Notes: generated by a model from the letters alone, not told the origin. A stretch of 64,000 bases of DNA from Fertoeibacter niger (GCF_009380135.2 NZ_WHUT02000005.1:186001-250000), one strand, 5' to 3'. Numbered from the stretch's first letter, positions 1 to 8,979 are shown. Numbers and translations are program-made.

Positions 1-8
1 GGCTGCTG

Positions 9-920
9 ATGGGCGCGACGGCCCTGCTGTATCTGGGGCCGCTGCTGGCGGGCCTTGGCGGCTTTGGCTGGGCCGTGGTGCCGGTGTTCACGCTGATCTT
101 CGTGCTGTGGCTGATCGTGTTGCGCCCGCATCAATGGCCGCGCCGCCCGGCGGACTGGACAGTGCAGGTGGCGGTGGTCGCCGTCACGCAGGCGCTGGTG
201 CAGGTGTTGCTGGTGGCAGTGTGTTTCGGCATCGGGCGCGGCATCGGCGGGGTTCTGGGGTTTTTGCCACCCTTTCCGATGATGCTGCCCATTGCCGTGT
301 CCTTCCTGTCGATCCCGCTCTCGCGGCTGGTCTGGGATCCGTGGAAGGCGGCGGAGCTGGATCAGTTTCTGGATGATGCCATCCGCCAGATCAGCAACCC
401 CGCCGACCGCCCCCGCAACCCCGAATGGCTGGACGCCGCCACCGCCCGCATCCTGGCCCTGCCCCCCGACACCAGCGACGCCGAGGCCGAGGCTGCCATC
501 AACGCCCTGAAAGAGATGGACTATCCGGTGATGGACGCGCTGATCGCGGCGCTGGACAATGGCGGCCCCGCTGCCCATGCGGGGCGGCGCGGGCTGATCC
601 TGTGGTCCACCGATCCGGCACGGGTGTTGGCGCAAAGGGGCCGCGAACTGCCCGAGGATGCGTTCAGCGTCACCTGGCTTGACCCCGCGCTGACCTGGCT
701 GTTCCTGCGCCGCGCGCATCCGCTGATCGTGGCGCATCCCGAATTGTGGGCGGATTTCCCCGATTACAAGGAACTTCACTTTGCAATGGATGACAAGAAC
801 GACCCCGCGCTGAACGCGGCCCTGCGCGCCATGGCGGACGCCATCGTGCAGGCAACGCCCGAGCATCTGCGCGACGACGATTCCAACAGCATGACAGTCG
901 GCGGCCACACCGGGGCATAG
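9..920 (+). CDS. Membrane protein of unknown function, N-terminus possibly cut by the window edge
   Basis: I do not recognise a named family. About 100 N-terminal residues hold several hydrophobic membrane segments (around 1-35, 50-80 and 85-105), followed by a soluble, mostly helical C-terminal part of about 190 residues rich in Ala, Asp and Trp. The first ATG is at position 9, but the frame stays open to the window edge (two leucine codons precede it), so the true start may lie upstream. It is followed after about 150 bp by trmD on the same strand. In related genomes a membrane protein often sits near the trmD-rplS block, which suggests co-localisation only; no function can be assigned. Confidence 0.75.
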   Translation: MGATALLYLGPLLAGLGGFGWAVVPVFTLIFVLWLIVLRPHQWPRRPADWTVQVAVVAVTQALVQVLLVAVCFGIGRGIGGVLGFLPPFPMMLPIAVSFLSIPLSRLVWDPWKAAELDQFLDDAIRQISNPADRPRNPEWLDAATARILALPPDTSDAEAEAAINALKEMDYPVMDALIAALDNGGPAAHAGRRGLILWSTDPARVLAQRGRELPEDAFSVTWLDPALTWLFLRRAHPLIVAHPELWADFPDYKELHFAMDDKNDPALNAALRAMADAIVQATPEHLRDDDSNSMTVGGHTGA

Positions 921-1073
921 GTCCGTCCGGGTGCCGCCTTGAAAAACCCGCCGCTCATCTTTTCCCCGGGTCAGCCATCGCCTTGCCGTCAGCGAAAACC
1001 GCCCGCAAGGAAGGGATGAGCGTGCCCGCTGCCCCCTTCTCCCCGCCCGCAAATCCCGCTACACCCCCGCCCC

Positions 1074-1910
1074 ATGAGTGATGAACCCGCAATATCCAAA
1101 TCCCATGGCCGGCTGAGCATTTCAGCCTCGGTGAAACCGCGTGACCTGATGGCGGATGTGCGGGTGAAAGACGCTTGGCGGGCCAAGGTCATCACGCTGT
1201 TTCCCGATGCTTTTCCGGGCACGCTGGGCCTTTCGTTGACCGGCAAGGCGCTGGAGATGGGGCTTTGGGAGCTGGAGCCTATCGACCTGCGGCCCTTCGG
1301 CGAAGGGCGGCACCGCAATGTGGATGACAACCCAGCGGGCGGCGGTGCGGGCATGGTGCTGCGCGCCGATGTGGTGGCCCGCGCCTTGGACCACGCGGCA
1401 GAGGGCACACCGGATGACCGCGCGCAATGGCCGGTGGTCTACCTGTCGCCGCGGGGCGCGCCCTTCACTCAGGCCAAGGCGCAACAATGGGCGCAGGCCA
1501 AGGGCCTGACCCTGCTTTGTGGTCGGTTTGAAGGCGTGGACCAGCGGGTGATCGACCATTACGGCATTGAGGAAGTGTCGTTGGGCGATTTTGTCCTGAC
1601 CGGGGGCGAGATTGCCGCACAGGCCTTGATTGACGCCACGGTCAGGCTTATACCCCGCGTGCTTGGGAATCATGTGTCCACCGAGGAGGAATCCTTCTCG
1701 GATGGGCTATTGGAGTTTCCGCAGTTTACGAAACCCGCAGTCTGGCAGGGACGCGCGATACCCGAAGTGCTTCAGTCGGGCCATCACGCGCATATCGCCT
1801 CCTGGCGGCGGGCCATGGCCGAAAGGCTGACAAAAGAACGCAGGCCTGACCTCTGGCGGACGTATTGTGCCACGCACGATAGGGATCCGAATGAAGACCG
1901 AGAGCTCTGA
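1074..1910 (+). CDS. trmD: tRNA (guanine37-N1)-methyltransferase TrmD
   Basis: Methylates N1 of G37 next to the anticodon using S-adenosylmethionine, preventing +1 frameshifting. The SPOUT/trefoil-knot family features are clear: VITLFPDAFPG near the N-terminus, NVDDNPAGGGAGMV in the first third, the knot segment LCGRFEGVDQRVI and SLGDFVLTGGEIAA, and a C-terminal helical domain with FPQFTKP. At 278 aa it is longer than the usual 240-255 because of about 30 extra N-terminal residues before the VITLFPD strand; the true start could be internal. It sits 48 bp upstream of rplS, the usual ribosomal-protein/tRNA-modification arrangement. Confidence 0.95.
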   Translation: MSDEPAISKSHGRLSISASVKPRDLMADVRVKDAWRAKVITLFPDAFPGTLGLSLTGKALEMGLWELEPIDLRPFGEGRHRNVDDNPAGGGAGMVLRADVVARALDHAAEGTPDDRAQWPVVYLSPRGAPFTQAKAQQWAQAKGLTLLCGRFEGVDQRVIDHYGIEEVSLGDFVLTGGEIAAQALIDATVRLIPRVLGNHVSTEEESFSDGLLEFPQFTKPAVWQGRAIPEVLQSGHHAHIASWRRAMAERLTKERRPDLWRTYCATHDRDPNEDREL

Positions 1911-1958
1911 GGCGGCATCATTTCGGGGGCAAACCCTGAGCATAGCAAAGGACATGCG

Positions 1959-2348
1959 ATGAACCTGATCGCACAGATCGAAGCCGAGCAGATTGCCGCG
2001 CTTGGCAAGACCATCCCGGATTTCAAGGCCGGCGATACCGTGAAAGTCGGCTACAAAGTGACCGAAGGCACCCGTTCGCGCGTGCAGGCCTATGAAGGCG
2101 TCTGCATCAGCCGCAAGGGCGGGGCGACCATTTCCGCCTCGTTCACCGTGCGCAAAATCTCGTTCGGCGAGGGTGTGGAGCGGGTTTTCCCGTTGTATTC
2201 CACCAACATCGACAGCATCGAGGTTGTGCGCCGTGGCCGCGTGCGCCGCGCGAAACTGTATTACCTGCGCACCCGTCGCGGCAAATCCGCCCGGATCGCC
2301 GAAGACACGACCTACAAGGCCAAAACCACTTCTGGCGCCAGCGCGTAA
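1959..2348 (+). CDS. rplS: 50S ribosomal protein L19
   Basis: Structural protein of the large ribosomal subunit at the 30S-50S interface. The sequence shows the L19 hallmarks: N-terminal [11 protein letters not shown] helix, the strand [16 protein letters not shown], the loop [34 protein letters not shown] and the basic [14 protein letters not shown] stretch. The 129-aa length is typical for alphaproteobacteria, which carry a short acidic/Ala C-terminal extension. It lies between trmD and rpmE on the same strand with only 11 bp to rpmE, so the three are probably co-transcribed and end at the hairpin at 2601-2628. Confidence 0.97.
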   Translation: MNLIAQIEAEQIAALGKTIPDFKAGDTVKVGYKVTEGTRSRVQAYEGVCISRKGGATISASFTVRKISFGEGVERVFPLYSTNIDSIEVVRRGRVRRAKLYYLRTRRGKSARIAEDTTYKAKTTSGASA

Positions 2349-2359
2349 GGACCGGACCG

Positions 2360-2581
2360 ATGAGAAAAGACATCCACCCCGATTATCACATGATCGACGT
2401 GAAAATGACCGACGGCACCGTGTTCCAGACCCGGACCACCTGGGGCAAGGCCGGCGACCAGATGGCGCTGGACATCGACCCCAGCGTGCACCCGGCCTGG
2501 ACCGGCGGCACCGCCAAACTGATGGACACCGGCGGCCGTGTGTCGAAGTTCAAGAACAAATACGCCGGTCTGGGTTTCTGA
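2360..2581 (+). CDS. rpmE: 50S ribosomal protein L31 (zinc-free type)
   Basis: Large-subunit protein bridging the central protuberance and the 30S head. The 73-aa product begins [19 protein letters not shown] and ends [16 protein letters not shown], the alphaproteobacterial L31 pattern. It has no cysteines, so it is the form lacking the CxxC zinc site, which matters because zinc-free L31 is often the version used under zinc limitation. Last gene of the trmD-rplS-rpmE run; a strong intrinsic terminator follows 20 bp after the stop. Confidence 0.96.
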   Translation: MRKDIHPDYHMIDVKMTDGTVFQTRTTWGKAGDQMALDIDPSVHPAWTGGTAKLMDTGGRVSKFKNKYAGLGF

Positions 2582-2600
2582 TCCCGACTGCCGCGCTTGC

Positions 2601-2628
2601 AAAACGCCGCCCCACCGGGCGGCGTTTT
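2601..2628 (+). terminator. Intrinsic terminator after rpmE
   Basis: A 12-bp perfect stem (AAAACGCCGCCC with GGGCGGCGTTTT) around a 4-nt loop ends in TTTT, just after the rpmE stop. The A-run on the left arm makes it potentially bidirectional, and the convergent rhomboid gene ends at its right edge, so one hairpin can serve both operons. Confidence 0.9.
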
Positions 2629-3224
2629 CATGTCCGGCGCAGCAGCGGGGCCATGGCCAGGCCCACCACCACACCGGCCAGATGCAGCTCCCACGCGAAC
2701 TTGCCCGCCGTCAGCCACCAGAACAGCGCATTGGTTGCCAGCATCACCGCCAGCCACAGCAGCGGGGCCGCAATCGCCCGCGTGTCCTGCCACAGCCAGA
2801 CCAGTGCCGCACCGCCCAGCACATAGATACCGCCCGACGCCCCCAGCATCGTGGCATAGGGGTCATCCACCAGCAGCGCATAGCCCAGTGCGGCCAGCGG
2901 CATGCCCGCCAGATACAGGGCCAAGAACCGCCACGGCCCGACCGACCGGATAGCATAGGCACCCAGCGGCACCAGAAACAGCAGGTTCACCCACAGATGC
3001 GCCCGGCTGACATGCACAAAGCCATGCGTCCAGAACATCAGGACGCGCTGCATCGGATAAATCTCCTCGCCTTCGGCCAGCAGCACGACCCAGAACTTGC
3101 CACCGCCCGCGATGGTCCAGGCCAGTTTGCGCCATTCGCGCGACCAGCCTTCCATCGCCGACAGGCCTTCATGCAGGCCGATGCAGGCCAGAACAATCAC
3201 CGCCAATGGCACGTAGCGCAGCAT
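2628..3224 (-). CDS. Rhomboid family intramembrane serine protease
   Basis: Polytopic membrane protein of 198 aa. The rhomboid signature is visible: a HGFVH...HLWVNL segment in the second membrane helix, the serine motif GASGGIYV (GxSG) and a late helix with the catalytic His in ELHLAGVVVG. These form the Ser-His dyad that cleaves transmembrane substrates. The ATG at 3224 was chosen because it has a very strong ribosome site (AAGGAGGG) 5-6 nt upstream and starts directly at the first membrane segment; longer readings add a non-hydrophobic, shadow-like sequence. Substrate unknown. Convergent with rpmE and divergent from mipZ. Confidence 0.88.
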   Translation of the reverse strand: MLRYVPLAVIVLACIGLHEGLSAMEGWSREWRKLAWTIAGGGKFWVVLLAEGEEIYPMQRVLMFWTHGFVHVSRAHLWVNLLFLVPLGAYAIRSVGPWRFLALYLAGMPLAALGYALLVDDPYATMLGASGGIYVLGGAALVWLWQDTRAIAAPLLWLAVMLATNALFWWLTAGKFAWELHLAGVVVGLAMAPLLRRT

Positions 3225-3360
3225 CGGCACCCTCCTTCGGTTCAAGGCAACAGCACCCGCGCAGAATTCCGCTGTCAAGCCCTTCCCAAATCCCTGCGAC
3301 CTTGCCATGAACCGGACTGACAGGCCGGGGATGGCCACCGGATTTTGCGGAAAGGGTGCC

Positions 3361-4170
3361 ATGGCGCATATCATCATCGTGGGCAACGAAAAGGGCGGGT
3401 CGGGGAAATCGACCACCTGCATGCATGTGGGCACGGCGCTGGCGCGGCTGGGGTTTCGCGTGGGCGCGCTGGATCTGGACCTGCGGCAGAAAAGCTTCGG
3501 GCGGTATATCGAAAACCGCCGCGCCTATCTGGAGCGTTCGGGCCTGACCCTGCCCACCCCCGACTACCGCGACCTGCCCGAGGTGGAACCCGGCGCGCTG
3601 GCCGCGGGCGAGAATGCCTTTGACCACCGCCTGTCCTTGGCCGTGGCGGCGCTGGAGCCTGTGTCGGATTTCATCGTGATCGACTGCCCCGGGTCGCACA
3701 CCCGGCTGTCACAGGTGGCGCACAGTCTGGCCGACACGCTGATCACCCCGCTGAACGACAGTTTCATCGACTTTGACCTGCTGGCGCGGGTGGACCCCGA
3801 GACGAACAAGGTCAAGGGCCCCTCGATCTATTCCGAAATGGTCTGGAACGCGCGGCAGTTGCGGGCGCAGGCGGGGCTGAAGCCGATCGACTGGATCGTG
3901 CTGCGCAACCGGCTGGGTGCCCAGCAGATGCACAACAAGAAAAAGGTTGGCGCGGCGCTGGAAGATTTGTCGAAACGCATTGGTTTCCGCGTTGCCCCCG
4001 GCTTTTCCGAACGGGTGATCTTCCGCGAATTGTTCCCGCGCGGGCTGACGCTGCTGGATCTGAAGGATACCGGGGTCGAGGGGTTGAACCTTTCAAACAT
4101 CGCCGCGCGGCAAGAGGTGCGCGATCTGATGACCGAGCTGAAACTGCCGGGTGTCGTGCCGAATTTCTGA
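3361..4170 (+). CDS. mipZ: MipZ-type division-plane positioning ATPase
   Basis: ParA/MinD-superfamily ATPase that, in Caulobacter, forms a gradient from ParB-bound poles and inhibits FtsZ assembly away from midcell. The 269-aa product has a deviant Walker A (NEKGGSGKST), followed by DLDLRQKSFGRYIENRRA, FIVIDCPG (Walker B region), TPLNDSFIDFDLL, WIVLRNRL and RVIFRELFPRGLTLLDL, all closely matching MipZ rather than chromosome-partitioning ParA. The ATG at 3361 follows GGAAAGGG; an upstream in-frame ATG adds 18 unrelated residues. MipZ is characteristic of alphaproteobacteria without a Min system, supporting the taxonomic call. It stands alone, not next to parAB. Confidence 0.92.
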   Translation: MAHIIIVGNEKGGSGKSTTCMHVGTALARLGFRVGALDLDLRQKSFGRYIENRRAYLERSGLTLPTPDYRDLPEVEPGALAAGENAFDHRLSLAVAALEPVSDFIVIDCPGSHTRLSQVAHSLADTLITPLNDSFIDFDLLARVDPETNKVKGPSIYSEMVWNARQLRAQAGLKPIDWIVLRNRLGAQQMHNKKKVGAALEDLSKRIGFRVAPGFSERVIFRELFPRGLTLLDLKDTGVEGLNLSNIAARQEVRDLMTELKLPGVVPNF

Positions 4171-4237
4171 GCGCCGCAGCGGGGCTTGAGCCTGCCCCTT
4201 TCCCCGTGCCATCACTGGGCCAATGGGAGGGGATGCC

Positions 4238-5746
4238 ATGCCTAACACTTTGTTCGACGCCCTGTTCGCGCCCTTGCAGGGCCGCCAGACCAGTCTGCTG
4301 ACCCTGCCCGATGGGCAGCGGATCAGCGGCGATGCGTTTTACTGCATGCTGGCGCGGCAGGCCCATGCGCTGCGCGCTTCGGGGCTGGGGGCAGGCGACC
4401 GCATCGCGGTGCAGGTGGCCAAATCACCCGCTGCCCTTGCGACCTATGGCGCGGCACTGGCGCTGGGGGCGGTGTTCCTGCCGCTGAACACCGCCTATAC
4501 CGCTGAAGAGGTGGATTATTTCATCGGCGATGCCACGCCGCGGCTGTTCCTGTGCGACCCGGCCCGGGCGCGCGCGCTTCAACCGGTCTGCGACCGCCAC
4601 GGCGCGCACCTGCTGACCATGGATGCGGGCGGATCGGGGGATCTGGCCGATTTGGCGGCAGCGATGCCCGATCACATCACGGCGGCGGATCGCGGCCCGG
4701 ATGATCTTGCGGCACTGCTTTACACCTCGGGGACCACGGGCCGGTCAAAGGGCGCGATGCTGAGCCATGGCAACCTGTTGTCGAATGCCGGGGTTCTGGC
4801 CGAACTGTGGCGTTTCACCGCCGGTGATGTGCTGCTGCACGCGCTGCCGGTGTTTCACACCCACGGGTTGTTCGTGGCCAGCAACACCGTGCTGCTGACC
4901 GGCGGGGCGATGATCTTTTTGCCCGGTTTCGATCTGGAGTCCGTGCTGAACCTGCTGCCGCAGGCCACGGCGATGATGGGGGTGCCCACATTCTACACCC
5001 GCCTGCTGGAGGATGCCCGGTTCGACCGGGCGCTTGTGGCGCATATGCGGCTGTTCGTGTCAGGCTCTGCGCCACTCTTGGCCGAAACGCATGCGGCGTT
5101 CGCTGCCCGCACCGGCCACCGGATTCTGGAACGCTATGGCATGACGGAAACCAACATGAACACCTCCAACCCCTATGACGGTGATCGTCGGGCCGGGACC
5201 GTGGGTTTTCCGCTGCCGGGGGTGGAATTGCGGATCATGGCGGACGGGGCCGAGGTGGTGCCGGGCGACGTGGGAATGATCGAGGTGCGCGGACCGAACG
5301 TGTTTCAAGGCTATTGGCAGATGCCGGAAAAGACGGCGGAAGAGCTGCGCCCCGATGGCTGGTTCATCACCGGCGATCTGGGCCGGGTGGACGGCGAAGG
5401 CTATGTGCAGATCGTCGGGCGGCAGAAGGATCTGGTGATCTCGGGCGGGTTCAACATCTATCCCAAAGAGGTGGAGCTGCTGCTGGATGCCGTGCCGGGC
5501 GTGGTGGAAAGCGCCGTGATCGGCCTGCCGCACCCGGATTTCGGCGAGGCGGTGTTTGCCGTGCTGGTGGCGCAGAAGGGTGCGGCGCTGGACGCCGGGG
5601 CTGCGCTGGACACGATCCGCGACCGGCTGGCCCGGTTCAAGCAGCCCAAGGCGGCGGTGGTGGTGGATGACCTGCCGCGCAACGCCATGGGCAAGGTGCA
5701 AAAGAATGTGCTGCGCGCGCAGTATAGCGGCTGGTTCGCCGGTTGA
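4238..5746 (+). CDS. matB: Malonyl-CoA synthetase (MatB-type acyl-CoA ligase)
   Basis: ANL-superfamily adenylating enzyme expected to join malonate (or methylmalonate) to CoA using ATP. Visible motifs are the P-loop LLYTSGTTGRSKGAM, the A5 motif RYGMTETNMNTSNPYDGDRR, the hinge region DGWFITGDLG, QKDLVISGGFNIYPKEVE, and the C-terminal catalytic lysine in PRNAMGKVQKN. The stretch GMTETNMNTSNPY with the downstream RAGTVGFPLPGVELR fits MatB better than long-chain fatty-acyl ligases. The start at 4238 follows GGGAGGGG. No malonate transporter or decarboxylase is adjacent, so the substrate is inferred from motifs only. 502 aa, normal for the family. Confidence 0.85.
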   Translation: MPNTLFDALFAPLQGRQTSLLTLPDGQRISGDAFYCMLARQAHALRASGLGAGDRIAVQVAKSPAALATYGAALALGAVFLPLNTAYTAEEVDYFIGDATPRLFLCDPARARALQPVCDRHGAHLLTMDAGGSGDLADLAAAMPDHITAADRGPDDLAALLYTSGTTGRSKGAMLSHGNLLSNAGVLAELWRFTAGDVLLHALPVFHTHGLFVASNTVLLTGGAMIFLPGFDLESVLNLLPQATAMMGVPTFYTRLLEDARFDRALVAHMRLFVSGSAPLLAETHAAFAARTGHRILERYGMTETNMNTSNPYDGDRRAGTVGFPLPGVELRIMADGAEVVPGDVGMIEVRGPNVFQGYWQMPEKTAEELRPDGWFITGDLGRVDGEGYVQIVGRQKDLVISGGFNIYPKEVELLLDAVPGVVESAVIGLPHPDFGEAVFAVLVAQKGAALDAGAALDTIRDRLARFKQPKAAVVVDDLPRNAMGKVQKNVLRAQYSGWFAG

Positions 5747-5747
5747 A

Positions 5748-5790
5748 CGCGCCGGGGGTTTCACACCCCCGGACCCCCGTGGGATATTTT
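5748..5790. repeat. 43-nt intergenic repeat, copy 1 (hairpin at convergent gene ends)
   Basis: Begins CGCGCCGGGGGTTTCACACC and ends CCCCGTGGGATATTTT. It is repeated at 31735-31777 with one substitution (C to T). The core is a hairpin, CCGGGGGT facing ACCCCCGG, followed by a second C-run and an ATATTTT tail. Both copies sit between convergent genes, here matB and an ArsR regulator, so a bidirectional transcription-end role is likely. Confidence 0.75.
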
Positions 5791-5822
5791 GATCTGGAAA
5801 GAGCGGGCCGAAAGGGCAGAAT

Positions 5823-6167
5823 CTAGGGGGCGGGCGGCACGCTGTCGTCGGCCAGTTCCGCCGCAAGGAACCGCTCGAACGCCTCCAGATGCACCGGCTC
5901 GAACTGGCCGAAGCCCTGCATCCAGACCGAAGCGGCGCGCAGGGCGTCAGGCTCCAGCTTGCACCAGTTCACCCGGCCGCGCTTTTCCTGGGTGATCAGG
6001 CCAGCCTCGGCCAAGACCTGGAGGTGCTTGGAAATACCCGCCAGCGACATGGCGAATGGTGCCGCGACATCGGTCACGGCCATATCATCCTCCAGCAGCA
6101 TCGCCAGTATGGCGCGGCGCGTGGGGTCGGCAAGGGCGGCGAATGTGGTGTCGAGCGGGTCTGTCAT
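5823..6167 (-). CDS. ArsR-family winged-helix transcriptional regulator
   Basis: A 114-aa DNA-binding protein. The ArsR fold is clear: LADPTRRAILAML (helix 1-2), VTDVAAPFAMSLAGISKHLQVLAEAGLI (recognition helix) and the wing EKRGRVNWCKLEP. It has no CxCxxC metal motif and only one cysteine, near the wing, so it is more likely of the metal-independent, stand-alone group associated with SRPBCC/AHSA1-type targets, though no such gene is adjacent. The ATG at 6167 is preferred; a further upstream TTG would add 12 residues. No good Shine-Dalgarno is seen. Target unknown. It is convergent with matB and divergent from the ATP synthase operon. Confidence 0.85.
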   Translation of the reverse strand: MTDPLDTTFAALADPTRRAILAMLLEDDMAVTDVAAPFAMSLAGISKHLQVLAEAGLITQEKRGRVNWCKLEPDALRAASVWMQGFGQFEPVHLEAFERFLAAELADDSVPPAP

Positions 6168-6325
6168 GTGGTCCGTTGTGCCGGGATGCACCGTGATCGT
6201 CAACCGCGGGGTTGAATATGCGGCGGTGACGGGCAGAGCGCGCGCCGCTGATGCTGGCGGGCAAGGCTAAACAATGTATCATGTTTTCAATGGCTTGAGA
6301 GCCATACTTGCGGCCACATCCTTGC

Positions 6326-6354
6326 TTGACTCCGCGCCCGCTGCTGCGTAGGTA
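6326..6354 (+). promoter_or_regulatory. Candidate sigma-70-type promoter for the atp F0 operon
   Basis: TTGACT at 6326-6331 and TAGGTA at 6349-6354 are separated by 17 nt, 30 bp before the atpI start. The -35 element is a good match; the -10 is weak, as is common in high-GC alphaproteobacteria. Confidence 0.4.
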
Positions 6355-6383
6355 TCCCACGACTGTTGAAGGGACCAATCCTG

Positions 6384-6719
6384 ATGTCGGATGACCCCGA
6401 TCCTGAACGGCTTCGCGCGCTGGGTGCGCGGATTTCGCGGGTGAAGGGCACGGCAAAGGTGCGGACCGAGACGGGCAAGGGATTTTCGCAGGGCGAAGTT
6501 GGCTGGCGGATGGTGATCGAACTGGTGACCGGCATGTTGCTGGGCCTGTCGATCGGATACGGGTTGGACTGGGTGTTCGGCACGTTGCCCATCTTTCTGG
6601 TGATTTTCGCCATGCTGGGCTTCGGCGCCGGGGTAAAGACCATGCTGGGCACCGCCCGGCAGATGGCGGCGGAACAGGACAAGACAGCGGGCAAGCCCGC
6701 AGCGGGTGAAGGGGACTGA
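6384..6719 (+). CDS. atpI: ATP synthase protein I (AtpI)
   Basis: Small membrane protein encoded at the head of F0 operons, thought to help assemble the c-ring. The 111-aa product has a charged N-terminus, then two membrane helices (GWRMVIELVTGMLLGLSIGYGL and the LPIFLVIFAMLGFGAGV region), the AtpI pattern with a conserved glycine-rich turn, and a polar C-terminal tail. The ATG at 6384 is preceded by GAAGGGA; an upstream TTG would extend by six residues. It is followed after 3 bp by atpB, so translation is probably coupled. Confidence 0.9.
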   Translation: MSDDPDPERLRALGARISRVKGTAKVRTETGKGFSQGEVGWRMVIELVTGMLLGLSIGYGLDWVFGTLPIFLVIFAMLGFGAGVKTMLGTARQMAAEQDKTAGKPAAGEGD

Positions 6720-6722
6720 GGC

Positions 6723-7475
6723 GTGGCAACGGAAGCGGAAACCGGCGGATTTGCGATTCATCCGATGGATCAGTTCATCGTCAAGCCGTTGTTCGGCGAC
6801 GGTCCCGTGCAGTGGTATACCGTCACCAACGTGACGCTGTGGCTGGCGCTGACGGTTCTGGCGATTGCCGCACTTCTTGTGCTGGGCACCAGCCGCCGGG
6901 CCATCGTGCCCTCGCGCAGCCAGTCGGTGGCCGAACTGCTTTACGGCTTTGTCTACAACATGGTGGAGGAAGTCACTGGCCATGACGGGGTGAAATATTT
7001 TCCCTATGTCATGACGCTGTTCCTGTTCATCCTGTTCGCCAACCTCTTGGGCCTGCTGCCGATGTCCTTCACCACCACCAGCCATGTTGCCGTGACGGTG
7101 ACGCTGGCGCTGCTGGTGTTCGTGGGCGTGACCGTGCTGGGGTTCATCAAGAACGGCGTGGGCTTTCTGGGCATGTTCTGGGTCACATCGGCACCGCTGG
7201 CGCTGCGGCCCGTGCTTGCGGTGATCGAGGTGATTTCCTACTTTGTCCGCCCGGTCAGCCATTCCATCCGTCTTGCGGGCAACCTGATGGCCGGCCATGC
7301 CGTGATCAAGGTGTTCGCGGGCTTTGCCTCGATGGCGATCCTGTCGCCCGTGGCTATCGGTGCTGTCACCGCGATCTACGGGCTGGAACTGCTCGTGGCC
7401 GTGGTTCAGGCCTATGTTTTCACCATTCTGACCTGTGTGTATCTGCGTGACGCCGTGGGCGGCGCACATCACTGA
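6723..7475 (+). CDS. atpB: F0F1 ATP synthase subunit a
   Basis: Proton-channel subunit of F0 in the inner membrane. It is a 250-aa polytopic protein starting at a GTG codon 3 bp after atpI. The essential arginine helix is visible in [19 protein letters not shown], and the last helices ([23 protein letters not shown]) carry the conserved Glu/Gln pair of the channel. Length and motif order are normal for alphaproteobacterial AtpB. Confidence 0.96.
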   Translation: MATEAETGGFAIHPMDQFIVKPLFGDGPVQWYTVTNVTLWLALTVLAIAALLVLGTSRRAIVPSRSQSVAELLYGFVYNMVEEVTGHDGVKYFPYVMTLFLFILFANLLGLLPMSFTTTSHVAVTVTLALLVFVGVTVLGFIKNGVGFLGMFWVTSAPLALRPVLAVIEVISYFVRPVSHSIRLAGNLMAGHAVIKVFAGFASMAILSPVAIGAVTAIYGLELLVAVVQAYVFTILTCVYLRDAVGGAHH

Positions 7476-7522
7476 CGGTCGGTCTATCCCTCTCAGCCAT
7501 TCCAACCAATAGGAGCACGACA

Positions 7523-7759
7523 ATGGAAGGCGATATCGCAGAAATGGGCAAATACATCGGTGCAGGTCTGGCCGCTTTCGGTCTGGGCGGCGCTGGTATC
7601 GGTGTGGGCAACATCGCGGCAAACTTCCTTGCCGGTGCTCTGCGCAACCCGTCGGCTGCCCCCGGCCAGACTGCCAACCTGTTCGTCGGCATCGCTTTTG
7701 CCGAAGCACTGGGCATCTTCTCGTTCCTGATCGCCCTTCTGCTGATGTTCGCCGTCTGA
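7523..7759 (+). CDS. atpE: F0F1 ATP synthase subunit c
   Basis: Rotor-ring proteolipid; protonation of its carboxylate drives rotation. The 78-aa hairpin has a glycine-rich first helix ([19 protein letters not shown]), the polar loop RNPSAAPGQ and a second helix with the carboxylate in [16 protein letters not shown]. No sodium-site pattern is seen, so a proton-coupled enzyme is expected. Codon use is less extreme than its neighbours (more GCT/GGT), as expected for a highly expressed gene. A good Shine-Dalgarno (AGGAG) lies upstream. Confidence 0.97.
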   Translation: MEGDIAEMGKYIGAGLAAFGLGGAGIGVGNIAANFLAGALRNPSAAPGQTANLFVGIAFAEALGIFSFLIALLLMFAV

Positions 7760-7837
7760 TCCTGACGGTGGATGAGCTTTCGGCCGGAGGGGTTTTTGCC
7801 CGTCCGGCCAAGTCTTTGAGGCCCGCAGGAGAGCGAT

Positions 7838-8368
7838 ATGGCGACCGAAACGCAAGAAGTGGCGGGCGGGGCTGAATCCGCAGGCATGCCGCAACTGGAC
7901 ATCACGACCTTCCCGAACCAGATCTTCTGGCTTCTGGTCACGCTGGTCGTCATCTATCTGATCCTGACCCGGGTGGCCTTGCCGCGCATCGGGGCGGTGC
8001 TGGCCGAACGCAAGGGAACGATCACCAATGATCTGGCCGCTGCGGAAGAGCTGAAGCAAAAGGCCGTGCAGGCCGAAAAGGCCTATAACGACGCGCTGGC
8101 ACGGGCCCGCGCCGAGGCGGCCAAGATCGTGGCCGAGGCCAAGGCAGCCATTCAGGCAAATCTTGACGTGGAAATTGCCAAGGCCGATGCCGAGATCGGC
8201 GCGAAGGCGGCGGAATCGGAGCGGCTGATCGGTGAAATCCGCGCAACCGCGCTGGAGAACGTGACGCTAGTGGCGAACGAGGCGGCGGCGGATATCGTGG
8301 CGGCTTTCGGCGGTCATGCCGACACGGCAACCGTGACCGATGCTGTTTCCGCACGGCTGAAAGGGTAA
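7838..8368 (+). CDS. atpF2: F0F1 ATP synthase subunit b' (second b-type stator subunit)
   Basis: Peripheral-stalk subunit that anchors F1 to F0. It has one N-terminal membrane segment ([19 protein letters not shown]) followed by a long Ala/Glu/Lys-rich helix for the coiled-coil stalk (about residues 60-140). The short polar lead before the membrane segment and its place ahead of a second b gene identify it as b', the form found with b in photosynthetic and related alphaproteobacteria. 176 aa. It follows atpE by 78 bp and is 4 bp from atpF. Confidence 0.93.
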   Translation: MATETQEVAGGAESAGMPQLDITTFPNQIFWLLVTLVVIYLILTRVALPRIGAVLAERKGTITNDLAAAEELKQKAVQAEKAYNDALARARAEAAKIVAEAKAAIQANLDVEIAKADAEIGAKAAESERLIGEIRATALENVTLVANEAAADIVAAFGGHADTATVTDAVSARLKG

Positions 8369-8372
8369 GGCA

Positions 8373-8927
8373 ATGAAAAAGCTGACCATTCTGGCGATGC
8401 TTGCGGCCTCGCCCGCGCTTGCGGCCGAGGGGCCGTTTGTCTCGCTGGCCAACACGAACTTCATCGTGCTGATCGCCTTTCTGATCTTTGTCGGCATCCT
8501 GCTTTATGCCGGCGTTCCGGGCAAGATCACCGGCCTGCTGGACGCGCGCGCGCGCCAGATCCGTGCCGATCTGGACGAGGCTCGTGCGCTGCGGGAAGAG
8601 GCCAAGACCATTCTGGCCTCTTACGAGCGCAAGCAGAAAGACGTGCAGGAACAGTCTGACCGTATCGTTGCCAATGCGCGTGACGAGGCGATGGCGGCTG
8701 CGGAACAGGCGAAAGCCGATCTGAAACTGTCGATCGCGCGGCGCATGGCGGCGGCGGAGGATCAGATCGCATCGGCCCAGGCATCGGCAGTGCGCGCGGT
8801 GCGCGAACAGGCCGTGGCCGTGGCTGTGGCTGCGGCGGGTGATGTGTTGAAGCGGCAGATGACGGCAGAGGCGGCGGCAGCGTCGATTGATGCGGCCATC
8901 GGTCAGGTGGATGCCAAGCTGCACTGA
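8373..8927 (+). CDS. atpF: F0F1 ATP synthase subunit b
   Basis: Second peripheral-stalk subunit, forming a b/b' heterodimer. The 184-aa product begins with a hydrophobic, possibly cleaved leader (KLTILAMLAASPALAAEG), then a membrane helix (TNFIVLIAFLIFVGILLYAGV) and a long charged helix rich in ARDEAMAAAEQAK-type heptads. This is the last gene of the F0 operon; a strong terminator follows at 8948-8979. The F1 genes (atpHAGDC) are not in the window, consistent with the split F0/F1 operons of Rhodobacter relatives. Confidence 0.94.
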   Translation: MKKLTILAMLAASPALAAEGPFVSLANTNFIVLIAFLIFVGILLYAGVPGKITGLLDARARQIRADLDEARALREEAKTILASYERKQKDVQEQSDRIVANARDEAMAAAEQAKADLKLSIARRMAAAEDQIASAQASAVRAVREQAVAVAVAAAGDVLKRQMTAEAAAASIDAAIGQVDAKLH

Positions 8928-8947
8928 AGTTTGACTGAATGTGGATG

Positions 8948-8979
8948 AAACCCGGCCTTGCGCCGGGTTTTTTCTTTTT
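8948..8979 (+). terminator. Intrinsic terminator of the F0 ATP synthase operon
   Basis: A 9-bp perfect stem (AAACCCGGC with GCCGGGTTT) with a 5-nt loop runs into a T-rich tract (TTTTTTCTTTTT) 20 bp after the atpF stop. Confidence 0.92.

Noticed and set aside
6279-7811. 510-aa minus-strand open frame across atpI-atpE
   Set aside because: Fully covered by conserved F0 genes on the other strand.
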